A stretch of 29,705 nt of DNA from Thermoleophilia bacterium (GTDB lineage Bacteria; Actinomycetota; Thermoleophilia; Gaiellales; JAICJC01), in NCBI GenBank assembly GCA_025928435.1, contig JAICJM010000026.1, forward strand, positions 1 through 29,705, in the 5' to 3' direction. The first letter of the stretch is position 1; each line of letters starts with the position of its first letter. Of this stretch, positions 15,726 through 22,551 are shown in pieces. The notes under the pieces were generated by a model. It ran no database searches and had not been told where the DNA came from. It saw only the letters and a list, made by a program, of their open reading frames with translations. The position numbers were made by a program, and so were the translations under genes.

Positions 15726-17310
15726 GCGCCGCCTCCAGCGGCTCGGTCAGGAGGGCGACGGCATCCGCCTGCGACGCCCGCCCGAGCGCGAGGCCGAGCT
15801 GGGAGACGAAGAAGATCCCCGACGCGAGCAGCGTGCGCGGCGCCCGGTCGGACAGGACCCGGCCCGCGGCCATGCTCGTGACCACGTCCGCCGCCTCGGC
15901 GGCGAAATCCATGTCGTGCGTGACCACGACGACGGCCGTCCCGTCGGCCGCGAGCGACCGGGCCAGCTCGACCAGCGCCTGCTTGCGCAGGCCGTCCACG
16001 CCCCGGGTGGGCTCGTCGAGGACGAGCAGCTCGGGCTCCATCACCGCCACGGCGGCGATCGCGAGCCGCTGCCGCTCGCCGCTCGAGAGGTCGCGCGGGT
16101 GGCGGTGGCCGAGCCCCTCGAGGCCGAGCGCGGCGAGCGCCTCCTCGACCCGGCGGGCGCGCTCGGGGGCCGGCACGCCCAGGTTGCGCAGGGCATAGGC
16201 GACCTCGTCGCGGGCCGTGTCGTGCAGGAGGTAGTGAGCGGGGTCCTGGCCGACGTAGCCGGCCCGGGAGGGCGCCGGGTCGACCCGGCCGCGGTCGAGC
16301 TCGAGCAGCCCGCAGGCGGCCCGCGCCAGCGTGGTCTTGCCCGCGCCGTTCTCGCCCACCAGGGCCGTCACCCGGCCGCGCTCGAACGCCGTCGTCGCGC
16401 CGGCGAGCGCCTCGACATCGCCGAGCCGCCTGTGCGCCTTGACGATGCCGGCGGCCGGGGCGGCGGGCGGCAGCGAGGGCACGGCCGCGGCCGGCGGGGC
16501 GGCGATCAGCGACCGGGCGGCGCGAACGGTCAGCGGCAGCTCGGCGCGGCCCGCGCGCGCGAACGCCTGCGTGACCGGCGGCAGCGCCCACGAAGCCGAT
16601 ACCGCGAGCGCCCGGGCGGCGACGGGGGGTGTCGCGTCGATGGTGAGCCGGCCGTCCTCCATCGCGAGCACGCGGTCGGCCTCGGCGAACAGCCGCCCCG
16701 TGCGGTGCTCCGCCAGGACGACGGTGACGCCCCGGTCGCGGTTGATGCGCACGACCAGTCCGAGCAGCTCCTCGGCCGCGACCGGGTCGAGCTGGCTCGT
16801 GGGCTCGTCCAGCAGCAGGATCGGCTGGCCCATGGCGAGCACCGACGCGATCGCGACCCGCTGTGCCTCGCCGCCGGAGAGGGCGGCCGCGGGCCGGCCG
16901 GCGAGCGCCGCGGCCCCGACCGCCGCCAGCGCCTCGCGGGCACGGACGGCGATCTCGCCCGCGGGGTGGCCCAGGTTCTCGAGCCCGAACGCCGCCTCGC
17001 GATCGGGGCGGCCCATCACGAGCTGCGACTCCGGGTCCTGGAACACCAGGCCGACGTGCCGGGCCAGCGCCCCCGGCCGGTGCTCCCGGGTGTCGAGGCC
17101 GGCCACGCGCACCCGCCCGCCGAGCTCGCCGCCGTGGAAGTGGGGGACGAGCCCGAGCGCGGCCCGCAGGAGCGTCGACTTCCCCGACCCGGAGGCGCCC
17201 ACCAGAAGCACGAGCTGGCCGGGCTCGATGTCGAGGTCGATGCCGGCGAGCGCGGGCCGGCCGGCGCCGGGGTAGGCGTAGGAGACGCCCTCGAAGCTCA
17301 GCGCGGCCAT
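15718..17310 (-). CDS. ECF transporter ATPase, fused double nucleotide-binding domain
   Basis: 530-residue protein with two complete ABC ATPase domains. Domain 1: Walker A GASGSGKST (residues 38-46), Q-loop FQDPESQLV, signature LSGGEAQRV, Walker B ILLLDEPTSQLD and H-loop VLAEHRTG. A linker of about 90 residues leads to domain 2: Walker A GENGAGKTT, signature LSSGERQRL, Walker B LLVLDEPTRGVDG and VTHDMDF. In most ECF systems EcfA and EcfA' are separate genes; here they are one chain. It would energise import through EcfT and the S component. ATG at 17310 overlaps the EcfT stop by 13 nt. All key catalytic motifs appear intact in both halves. Confidence 0.93.
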   Translation of the reverse strand: MAALSFEGVSYAYPGAGRPALAGIDLDIEPGQLVLLVGASGSGKSTLLRAALGLVPHFHGGELGGRVRVAGLDTREHRPGALARHVGLVFQDPESQLVMGRPDREAAFGLENLGHPAGEIAVRAREALAAVGAAALAGRPAAALSGGEAQRVAIASVLAMGQPILLLDEPTSQLDPVAAEELLGLVVRINRDRGVTVVLAEHRTGRLFAEADRVLAMEDGRLTIDATPPVAARALAVSASWALPPVTQAFARAGRAELPLTVRAARSLIAAPPAAAVPSLPPAAPAAGIVKAHRRLGDVEALAGATTAFERGRVTALVGENGAGKTTLARAACGLLELDRGRVDPAPSRAGYVGQDPAHYLLHDTARDEVAYALRNLGVPAPERARRVEEALAALGLEGLGHRHPRDLSSGERQRLAIAAVAVMEPELLVLDEPTRGVDGLRKQALVELARSLAADGTAVVVVTHDMDFAAEAADVVTSMAAGRVLSDRAPRTLLASGIFFVSQLGLALGRASQADAVALLTEPLEAAHV

Positions 17311-18122
17311 CGCACCACCGCCGCCGCCCCCGCCAGGAGGGCCGTCAGGGCCGCTGCACCCGCGATCGCGGCCGGCCGCCAGGGATCGCCGAGCGTGTCG
17401 TAGTAGCGGAAGTCGGTCACGCCGAGGATCAGCGCCGCCGCGACCAGGGCAAGGGCGGCGGAGCCGATCGCGGACAGGGCCCACTCGCGCCCGGTCAGCC
17501 CCCGCTCCGGCGCGCGCGTCCGGCCCGGCCCGCCGTACCCGCGGGCCTCCATCGCCTCGGCGACCGACAGCGAGCGCTCGAGCGAGCTCGCCAGCAGCGG
17601 GCCGAGCAGGTCGGCCGCGGTGCGGGGCGAGGTCATCCGCGCCGCCCGGGTGCGCGCAGCCGTGACGATGCCGGCCGCGTCCCGCTCGAGGGCCGGGAGC
17701 ATACGCGTCGCGAGCGCCGCGATCATCGCCGACCGCGGTGCGACCCGGGCGAGCGCGCGCAGCAGCAGGTCGGGGTCGGCCAGGCGCACGAACGCCGCGA
17801 CCGCGAGCGCGGAGGCGGCCACGCGCATGCCGGCCCCGGCGCCGTAGACGACCTCCTCGACCGTGACCTGGGTGTCCAGGACGGGGATGTGCGGCCCCTG
17901 CCAGAGCAGCGTCAGGCCCTGCACCGAGACGAACGGGTTGATCGCGAACACGACCAGGCCCGAGCCGACGGCGGTGACCGCGTACAGCCGCCGTGGCGGC
18001 GGAGCGACGGCGAGCAGGGCCGCCGCTCCGGCGGTCGCGGCCGCGAGCCAGAGCGGGCTCCACGCCGCGATGGCGGCGAGCAGGGCCGGCCCGGTCACGA
18101 GCGCTGCGGGCAGCGGCTTCAC
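17298..18122 (-). CDS. ECF transporter transmembrane coupling subunit EcfT
   Basis: 274-residue membrane protein with about five or six hydrophobic segments and a long cytoplasmic helical region. It carries the coupling-helix motifs of the CbiQ/EcfT family: ARTRAARM and, about 30 residues on, AMEARGYGGPGRT, whose Ala-Arg-Gly dock into the ATPase grooves. RMLPALERDAAGIVTA just before is also typical. GTG at 18122 shares a GTGA overlap with the upstream lipoprotein stop, tying the extracellular binding proteins to the transporter in one operon. Family assignment is strong; CbiQ of a cobalt importer is the alternative, argued against by the absence of CbiM/CbiN. Confidence 0.9.
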   Translation of the reverse strand: MKPLPAALVTGPALLAAIAAWSPLWLAAATAGAAALLAVAPPPRRLYAVTAVGSGLVVFAINPFVSVQGLTLLWQGPHIPVLDTQVTVEEVVYGAGAGMRVAASALAVAAFVRLADPDLLLRALARVAPRSAMIAALATRMLPALERDAAGIVTAARTRAARMTSPRTAADLLGPLLASSLERSLSVAEAMEARGYGGPGRTRAPERGLTGREWALSAIGSAALALVAAALILGVTDFRYYDTLGDPWRPAAIAGAAALTALLAGAAAVVRWPR

Positions 18123-18997
18123 GGCCTCCCACCGTAGGCGATCACGTGGCCGGACGCGTCCAGTGCCACGGCGTAGGCGTCGTGCACCGCACCGGGGTCG
18201 GTGCCCAGCGTCTGCGCCGCCGCGCAGGCGGCGGCGTCCGTGTCGCCCGCCACGATCACCTCGGCCGACCTCCCCGTCGCCTCCCCGGGCTGGCGGCCGG
18301 CGATGAGCGCATGCGCTCGCGGGTCGGGCCGCAGCCCGGCGCGGCCGCGATAGACCATCACGCGCCCGCCGTCGAGGGAGACCGTCAGGCCGTGCCCCTG
18401 CCACAGGCTGGACGAGAGCGCGGACGCGGCCTGCGCAAAGGTCTCGACCCGCACCGACCAGTCCCGGCTCCTGCGCACGAGGCGCGCGCCCGCCTTGCGC
18501 AGGGCGGTCCGGATGCCGCCGGCGCACGCGGGCCCGGAGACGCTCACCGCCGGCCGGTCGCCGCCATAGCCGTGGACGAACGGCTCCGGCCAGGCGCCGA
18601 TCGCGACCGGCACCTGGATCAGGTCGTTCCAGTAGCGGTAGTCCCACCACTCGCGGTCGCCCGGGTGCAGGGTGTAGTCGGCCGACCCGATGTTCGCCTG
18701 GATGCCGTTCACGAAGTAGAGCCAGGCCATCCCCTGCGACTGGTTGCCGGCGAGGCCGTCGATGGCCTCGACGAAGCGGCCGCCGTAGCTCGTCGAGACG
18801 TGGGAGACCCGGCGCAGCGCCATCAGCGCCGACTGCCCGGGCGCGGCCCGTGCGGCCGAGAGCGTGTGGCTCCCGAACCCGCGGGTGACGGTCACGGTCG
18901 CGGCCCGGGGCCCGCTCGGCGCCTTCGCCAGAGACGAGCCGCAGGCCGCGACCGCGGTGGCCGTCAGGACGAGGCCGAGCGCGTGACGTGCACCCAT
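18119..18997 (-). CDS. DUF4430-containing lipoprotein (transcobalamin C-domain-like)
   Basis: 292 residues. A lipoprotein signal (MGARHALGLVLTATAVAACG) ends in VAAC with the lipidated Cys at 19, so the protein should be anchored to the outer face of the membrane. The first 120 or so mature residues look like DUF4430, the domain family related to the C-terminal beta domain of intrinsic factor/transcobalamin: TVTVTRGFGSHTL, SALMALRRVS, and AWLYFVNGIQANIGSADYTLHPGDREWWDYRYW. The remaining 150 residues form a second domain (SVSGPACAGGIRTALRKAGARL, GLTVSLDGGRVMVYRG, SAEVIVAGD) that I do not recognise. It follows another DUF4430 gene with a 34-nt overlap and is coupled to EcfT. A role in capturing cobalamin at the surface is inferred. 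No strong Shine-Dalgarno precedes the ATG. Confidence 0.8.
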   Translation of the reverse strand: MGARHALGLVLTATAVAACGSSLAKAPSGPRAATVTVTRGFGSHTLSAARAAPGQSALMALRRVSHVSTSYGGRFVEAIDGLAGNQSQGMAWLYFVNGIQANIGSADYTLHPGDREWWDYRYWNDLIQVPVAIGAWPEPFVHGYGGDRPAVSVSGPACAGGIRTALRKAGARLVRRSRDWSVRVETFAQAASALSSSLWQGHGLTVSLDGGRVMVYRGRAGLRPDPRAHALIAGRQPGEATGRSAEVIVAGDTDAAACAAAQTLGTDPGAVHDAYAVALDASGHVIAYGGRP

Positions 18998-19674
18998 ATC
19001 GTGCGCGAGCGGATCGCGCCCGCGAGCGTCGCCCGTACCGGGAACGTGCCCGTGTGCGTGAACCGCACGGCGAGGTGGCCGGTGGAGTCGGCCCGTGTCG
19101 CGATGCCGTCCACGTTCACCCAGGCCCCGCCGGCGGCGGAGCCGTGGCCGGCGTCGTTCCACGACGAGACCGTGAACGTGATCGTGCCGCCGCGGGCGAT
19201 CGTCCGTCTGGCCGGGTCGAGCCCGAGCGTCGGCTCGGTGGCTCCCGTGTCGGGGTCGAAGGTCGTGTAGTAGAAGAGGGTGCTCATCCCCGGCGTGGCC
19301 GGCACTGCGCCGGCGCCGATGGACGAGAGCGTGTGCCCCACCTTGAACGCCCAGAAGTGGGCCGCGTCGCCGGGCACGCCCGCGACGGAGTTGACGAAGA
19401 ACCCGCAGCAGTCGAACCACTCGAGGCCGACGGGGAAGTGGCGGTGCCGGCTCGCGGCGAGCAGCGCGCCGAGCGCGGTCTTGCCGGTCAGCTGGTGGCC
19501 GGCGAACGTGCCGGTGATGGGCACCTGGGTGGACTGGGTGACGGTGTGCGCGGGACCTTCCACCCGCACCTTGACGTGGACGGGTGCGGCGGTCGCGGTC
19601 TGGGCCGCGGCCAGGCCGGCGGCGGCCCATACGGCCACCAGGACGGCCAGGCGGTGGAGGCGAGTTCTCGCCAA
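18964..19674 (-). CDS. secreted DUF4430 protein with C-terminal beta domain, riboswitch-controlled
   Basis: 236 residues. TTG at 19674 is chosen because AAGGAGG (19686-19680) lies 5 nt upstream and the frame then opens with a good signal peptide (RLAVLVAVWAAAGLAAAQ core, cleavage around ATA at 29). The frame upstream of TTG runs through the riboswitch and is not coding. The DUF4430-like domain covers about residues 32-145: VKVRVEGPAHTV, TGKTALGALLAAS, FDCCGFFVNSVAGVPGDAAH, FWAFKVGH and TLFYYTTFD. A second domain (about 150-236) is beta-rich and Ig-like (RGGTITFTVSSWNDAG, FTHTGTFPVRATL). As first gene under the cobalamin riboswitch it is the best candidate for an exported corrinoid-binding protein. 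Two adjacent Cys in the first domain are unusual. Confidence 0.82.
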   Translation of the reverse strand: MARTRLHRLAVLVAVWAAAGLAAAQTATAAPVHVKVRVEGPAHTVTQSTQVPITGTFAGHQLTGKTALGALLAASRHRHFPVGLEWFDCCGFFVNSVAGVPGDAAHFWAFKVGHTLSSIGAGAVPATPGMSTLFYYTTFDPDTGATEPTLGLDPARRTIARGGTITFTVSSWNDAGHGSAAGGAWVNVDGIATRADSTGHLAVRFTHTGTFPVRATLAGAIRSRTIWVHVTRSASS

Positions 19675-19679
19675 CGTGT

Positions 19680-19696
19680 CCTCCTTCCTCGAGAGG
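19680..19696 (-). promoter_or_regulatory. Shine-Dalgarno and possible sequestering hairpin after the cobalamin aptamer
   Basis: The minus strand reads AAGGAGG at 19686-19680, five bases before the TTG start. Just upstream, CCTCT (19696-19692) can pair with the GGAGG of this ribosome binding site (one G-U) or instead fold locally as CCTC/GAGG. No T-tract terminator lies between aptamer and start codon, so translational control is the more likely output. Confidence 0.5.
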
Positions 19697-19709
19697 CGTC
19701 GTCGTTTCG

Positions 19710-19875
19710 GCGAGCGGCAGGTCTTCTGGCTCGGGCGCGGCTTCCCGGGGAACCGGGCCGTCCTGCTGACCTTCCCGGCCTCTCGGCCAGTGGCCACCCG
19801 ATGGGTGCGCCGGACGGACGCCCTCACAGCGGCGGGACCGCGCCGGATTCGCACCGGCTTCCCTTCACCGCTCGC
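19710..19875 (-). ncRNA. cobalamin (adenosylcobalamin-type) riboswitch
   Basis: On the minus strand the conserved core GGGAAGCCGGTGCGAATCCG runs into GCGCGGTCCCGCCGCTGTGAG (both within 19865-19822), and the B12 box AGCCAGAAGACCTGCC lies at 19731-19716. These match the family consensus (GGTGAAAATCC..GACCCGCCACTGT and AGCCAGGAGACCTGCC). A closing stem pairs GCGAGCGG (19875-19868) with CCGCTCGC (19717-19710), 8 bp perfect. The aptamer is about 166 nt and ends 35 nt before the TTG of the first DUF4430 gene. Binding of coenzyme B12 is expected to turn the downstream uptake operon off. Confidence 0.95.
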
Positions 19876-19884
19876 GGGGCCGCG

Positions 19885-19890
19885 AGCATA
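19885..19890 (-). promoter_or_regulatory. putative -10 element of the B12 operon
   Basis: Minus-strand TATGCT at 19890-19885 would place transcription start around 19878, just ahead of the riboswitch closing stem, which is where an aptamer transcript should begin. No -35 match was seen. It lies about 30 bp after the pheA stop. Confidence 0.5.
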
Positions 19891-19918
19891 CCACTTGCGC
19901 TCCCCCGGCCGGGCTCGG

Positions 19919-20752
19919 TCAGTCGCGCGCGAACGCCGGGTAGCAGCCCAGGTAGCCCATGTCGGCCACGTTCCCCTCGAGCTCGCGCAGGGCGGTGGCG
20001 ACGGCGGCGTCCAGCGGGTGGCCCTCGAGGTCGGCGTAGAACTGGTAGTTCCAGGGGCGGCCCGGGATCGGGCGCGATTGCAGCGAGACCATGTTCACGC
20101 CGTAGCGCGCCAGCGGCTCGATCGCGGAGAGCAGTGCGCCCGGATGATGGTGGGTGACGAAGCGCACCGCCGTGTGCCACACCCGCGCCCCGTCTCGGTC
20201 GAGGCGCGTGTGGTTGGCCACGCTGACGAAGCGGGTGTAGTTCTCGGCGTGGTCGGACACGTCGTTCAGGAGGACGACCAGGCCGAACCGGTCGGCCGCC
20301 CGCCGCGACGAGAGCGCCGCCTGGCGGGGGTCGCCCGCCTCCGCCACCCGGCGGGCGGCGGAGGCCGTCGACGGCGCCACCTCGGGCAGGGTGTCGGGGA
20401 GCGAGGAGAGGAAGCGGCGGCACTGCGCCAGCGCGGCCGGATGGGAGTGCACCCGCGCGAGCGCGTCGATGTTGGTTCCCGCCAGCCCGACCAGGCAATG
20501 GGGGACGGGGATCACCGTCTCGGCCACGATCGCCAGGGGCGCGTGGGCCAGCAGGTCGTAGGTCTCCGGGATCGGGCCCGCCAGCGAGTTCTCGATCGGG
20601 AGGACGCCGTAGCCGGCGTCTCCCCTGCCGACCGCGCGGACGACGTCGGCCCACGACCGCAGCGACACGAGCTCGGCCTCCGGGTAGAGCCGCGCACCCG
20701 CCTCGGCGGCGTACGCGCCCTCCTCGCCGGGATAGGCAACGGTCATCGGCAT
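19919..20752 (-). CDS. pheA: prephenate dehydratase
   Basis: 277-residue monofunctional prephenate dehydratase, converting prephenate to phenylpyruvate in phenylalanine synthesis. The catalytic domain shows VAYPGEEGAYAAEA at the N terminus, GVLPIENSLAGPIPETYDLL, and the catalytic Thr-Arg-Phe motif in ENYTRFVSVAN (about 170). A C-terminal ACT domain binds Phe for feedback control: HHPGALLSAIEPLARYGVNMVSLQSRPIPG, with QSRP in place of the common ESRP. No chorismate mutase domain. ATG at 20752 is preferred because GGAGG (20765-20761) is 8 nt upstream; GTG at 20770 would put that site inside the gene. An upstream Phe-rich leader peptide and terminator suggest attenuation. The gene may read through toward the B12 operon, as no terminator follows it. 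Confidence 0.94.
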   Translation of the reverse strand: MPMTVAYPGEEGAYAAEAGARLYPEAELVSLRSWADVVRAVGRGDAGYGVLPIENSLAGPIPETYDLLAHAPLAIVAETVIPVPHCLVGLAGTNIDALARVHSHPAALAQCRRFLSSLPDTLPEVAPSTASAARRVAEAGDPRQAALSSRRAADRFGLVVLLNDVSDHAENYTRFVSVANHTRLDRDGARVWHTAVRFVTHHHPGALLSAIEPLARYGVNMVSLQSRPIPGRPWNYQFYADLEGHPLDAAVATALRELEGNVADMGYLGCYPAFARD

Positions 20753-20771
20753 CGATCCATCCTCCATCACG

Positions 20772-20800
20772 AAAAAAGCCCCCGCATCTTGCGGAGGCTT
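20772..20800 (-). terminator. intrinsic terminator of the pheA attenuator
   Basis: On the minus strand AAGCCTCCGC (20800-20791), loop AAGAT, then GCGGGGGCTT (20785-20776): a 10-bp stem with one U-G pair, followed by a run of six T in total (20777-20772). It ends 19 nt before the pheA ATG, so it can only act on the pheA leader transcript. This is the only convincing intrinsic terminator I see in the window. Confidence 0.88.
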
Positions 20801-20831
20801 CCAAACGGCACGACGGGCTTCGCGTACGCGC

Positions 20832-20885
20832 TCAGACGCCTCCCGGCGGGGTGGTAAACGGGAAGGTGAACCGGGCGCGATACAT
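20832..20885 (-). CDS. Phe-rich leader peptide of pheA attenuator
   Basis: A 17-codon ORF, MYRARFTFPFTTPPGGV, starting ATG at 20885 and ending TGA at 20834-20832. Phe occupies positions 6, 8 and 10 (codons TTC, TTC, TTT). It begins 8 nt after a minus-strand TAGCAT, consistent with a leaderless transcript, and there is no Shine-Dalgarno. Its Gly15-Gly16 codons contain GGAGGC (20843-20838), which can pair with GCCTCC (20798-20793) in the 5' arm of the downstream terminator. A ribosome stalled at the Phe codons would leave GGAGGC free to form that antiterminator; one that reaches the stop codon would cover it. The layout fits classical ribosome-mediated attenuation; expression itself is unproven. 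Confidence 0.75.
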   Translation of the reverse strand: MYRARFTFPFTTPPGGV

Positions 20886-20899
20886 TGCGCGCCATGCTA
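20881..20899. promoter_or_regulatory. nested divergent -10 elements, pheA leader / thiL
   Basis: Plus strand: TACATT at 20881-20886, 7 nt before the thiL ATG (20894). Minus strand: TAGCAT at 20899-20894, 8 nt before the leader-peptide ATG (20885). Each gene's start codon lies inside the other gene's -10 box, so the two promoters physically interlock. No -35 elements are evident. Confidence 0.55.
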
Positions 20900-21718
20900 T
20901 CAGAGGACGACCTGGTGGCCGTCATCGCGGCGGTCGCCGGGGGCGGGGGCGCCGGCGTCACGGTCGGCATCGGTGACGACGCGGCCGTCCTCGCCGGCGG
21001 CATCGTGGCCTCGACCGACATCCTCGTCGACGGCGTGCACTTCGACGGGCCCCGTCTGTCCGTCCGCGACATCGGCCACCGGGCCGCCGCGGCCAGCCTC
21101 TCCGACATGGCGGCGATGGGCGCCGAGCCCCTCTGCCTGCTCGCCGCCTTCGGCCTGCCGGAAGGCTTCGAGGACGCCCGCGATCTGGCCGCGGGCATGG
21201 CCGAGCACGGCGTCCCGCTCGCGGGCGGCGACCTCTCTCGCAGCGCGCAGCTGCTCGTCGCGGTGACGGCCATCGGCCGGGCCGAGCGGCCCGTGCTGCG
21301 CTCCGGCGGCCGCCCCGGCGACGTGCTGGTGGTGACGGGCACGCTGGGGGGCCAGGCCGCCGGCGGCTACCTGGACCGGGTGACCCCGCGCCTGGCGGAG
21401 GGCCGGGCGCTGGCGGCGGTGGCGACGGCGATGCTCGACCTCTCCGACGGCATCGCCACCGACGTCGGCCGCCTGGCCGCTGCATCGGGCACGGGCGCGG
21501 TGGTCGAGCTCGAGCGGCTCCCACGCACGCCCGGGGCGTCCGTCGAGCAGGCGGCGGCGGGCGGCGAGGATTACGAGCTCCTGGCCGCGGTGCCCGAGGG
21601 GACGGACCTGCCGGTGCCGGCCACCGTGGTAGGCCGGCTCACCGGCGACGGCGAGGTGCTGCTGCTCGACGGCGAGGGCCGTCCGCGCACGCTGCGGGGC
21701 TGGGACCACTTCGCGTGA
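20894..21718 (+). CDS. thiL: thiamine-monophosphate kinase
   Basis: 274-residue kinase of the PurM/ThiL fold that phosphorylates thiamine monophosphate to the active cofactor thiamine diphosphate. Landmarks: GIGDDAAVL (metal-binding Asp at 28-29), STDILVDGVHF, SLSDMAAMGAEP, GGDLSRS, DLSDGIATD and GGEDYELL near the C terminus. ATG at 20894 is 7 nt past a TACATT box, so the mRNA is probably leaderless; a TTG at 20885 is in frame but would lie inside that box. It is divergent from the pheA leader with an 8-bp gap. Followed by an EamA transporter with a GTGA overlap. Confidence 0.94.
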   Translation: MLSEDDLVAVIAAVAGGGGAGVTVGIGDDAAVLAGGIVASTDILVDGVHFDGPRLSVRDIGHRAAAASLSDMAAMGAEPLCLLAAFGLPEGFEDARDLAAGMAEHGVPLAGGDLSRSAQLLVAVTAIGRAERPVLRSGGRPGDVLVVTGTLGGQAAGGYLDRVTPRLAEGRALAAVATAMLDLSDGIATDVGRLAAASGTGAVVELERLPRTPGASVEQAAAGGEDYELLAAVPEGTDLPVPATVVGRLTGDGEVLLLDGEGRPRTLRGWDHFA

Positions 21719-22551
21719 TCCCGATCCTGGGCGGCCTGGGCGCCGCGGTCTCATGGGGCCTCTCGACGGTCGTCGCGTCCCGGTCGACGCGCATGATCGG
21801 GTCGCAGCAGGCGCTCGCCTACGTCATGCTGCTCGGGCTCGGGGCGCTGGTGGTGCTCGCGCCCGCGTCCGGGTTCCCCCAGGACGCGACCGGCCGCGCC
21901 TGGGCCTGGGCGGTGCTCGGAGGCATCGGCTCCGCGGCCGGGCTCTCGATGATGTACCGGGCGCTGCGGCTCGGGAAGGTCGGCGTCGTCGCTCCCATCG
22001 CCTCCACCGAGGGGGCGCTGGCGGCGGTCTTCGCGATCGCGCTCGGCGAGACGCTCACCGCCGCCGTGGCGGCGTGCCTGGTCGTCATCGCCTGCGGCGT
22101 GGTGGTCGTCACCATGCGCGGCCACGCCGCCGACATGCATCTGCGCCCGTCGCTCTACGCGCTCTCGGCGGCGGGCCTCTTCGGCGTCAACCTGGTGGCG
22201 AGCGCCCGCGCCGGCGACGCGCTCGGGGCGCTGTGGACGATCCTGGTCGCGCGCATCGTCGGCGTCGCGGTGATCGCGATGCCGCTCCTGCTGCGCGGCC
22301 GGCTGCAGCTGCCCGGCGCGGCCTGGTGGATGGTGTGCTTCTCGGCCACGGCCGAGCTGATCGGCTACGTCAGCTACGTGACGGGGGCGCACCACGGCGT
22401 CGCGATCCCGGCCGTGCTCGGGTCGCAGTTCGCCGCCGTCGCGACCATCACGTCGTTTGCGATCCTCGGCGAGCGCGTCGGCCCGCGCCAGATCGCCGGC
22501 GCCGCCGTGATCGTCGCCGGCGTCAGCGTGCTCGCGGTGCTGCGCGCCTAG
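21715..22551 (+). CDS. EamA/DMT-family transporter
   Basis: 278-residue membrane protein with ten predicted hydrophobic segments, organised as two EamA repeats of five: the first starts LGGLGAAVSWGLSTVVASRS and ends in ACGVVVVTMRG, the second runs from LYALSAAGLFGVNLVASARA to IVAGVSVLAVLRA, with the typical ...LGERVGPRQIAGAAVIVAGV ending. The drug/metabolite transporter superfamily exports or imports small metabolites; the substrate cannot be inferred. GTG at 21715 shares a GTGA overlap with thiL, so the pair is co-translated; a link to thiamine is possible but unproved. Its TAG stop shares a CTAG palindrome with the convergent trxA stop. Confidence 0.85.
   Translation: MIPILGGLGAAVSWGLSTVVASRSTRMIGSQQALAYVMLLGLGALVVLAPASGFPQDATGRAWAWAVLGGIGSAAGLSMMYRALRLGKVGVVAPIASTEGALAAVFAIALGETLTAAVAACLVVIACGVVVVTMRGHAADMHLRPSLYALSAAGLFGVNLVASARAGDALGALWTILVARIVGVAVIAMPLLLRGRLQLPGAAWWMVCFSATAELIGYVSYVTGAHHGVAIPAVLGSQFAAVATITSFAILGERVGPRQIAGAAVIVAGVSVLAVLRA

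Noticed and set aside
15120..18122. Cobalt (CbiMNQO) importer instead of a cobalamin importer
   Set aside because: No CbiM or CbiN is present and the S component resembles the CbrT group; the B12 riboswitch fits either, so a small doubt remains.
19675..19854. N-terminal extension of the first DUF4430 frame through the riboswitch
   Set aside because: The stretch is aptamer RNA; the strong Shine-Dalgarno and signal peptide place the start at TTG 19674.
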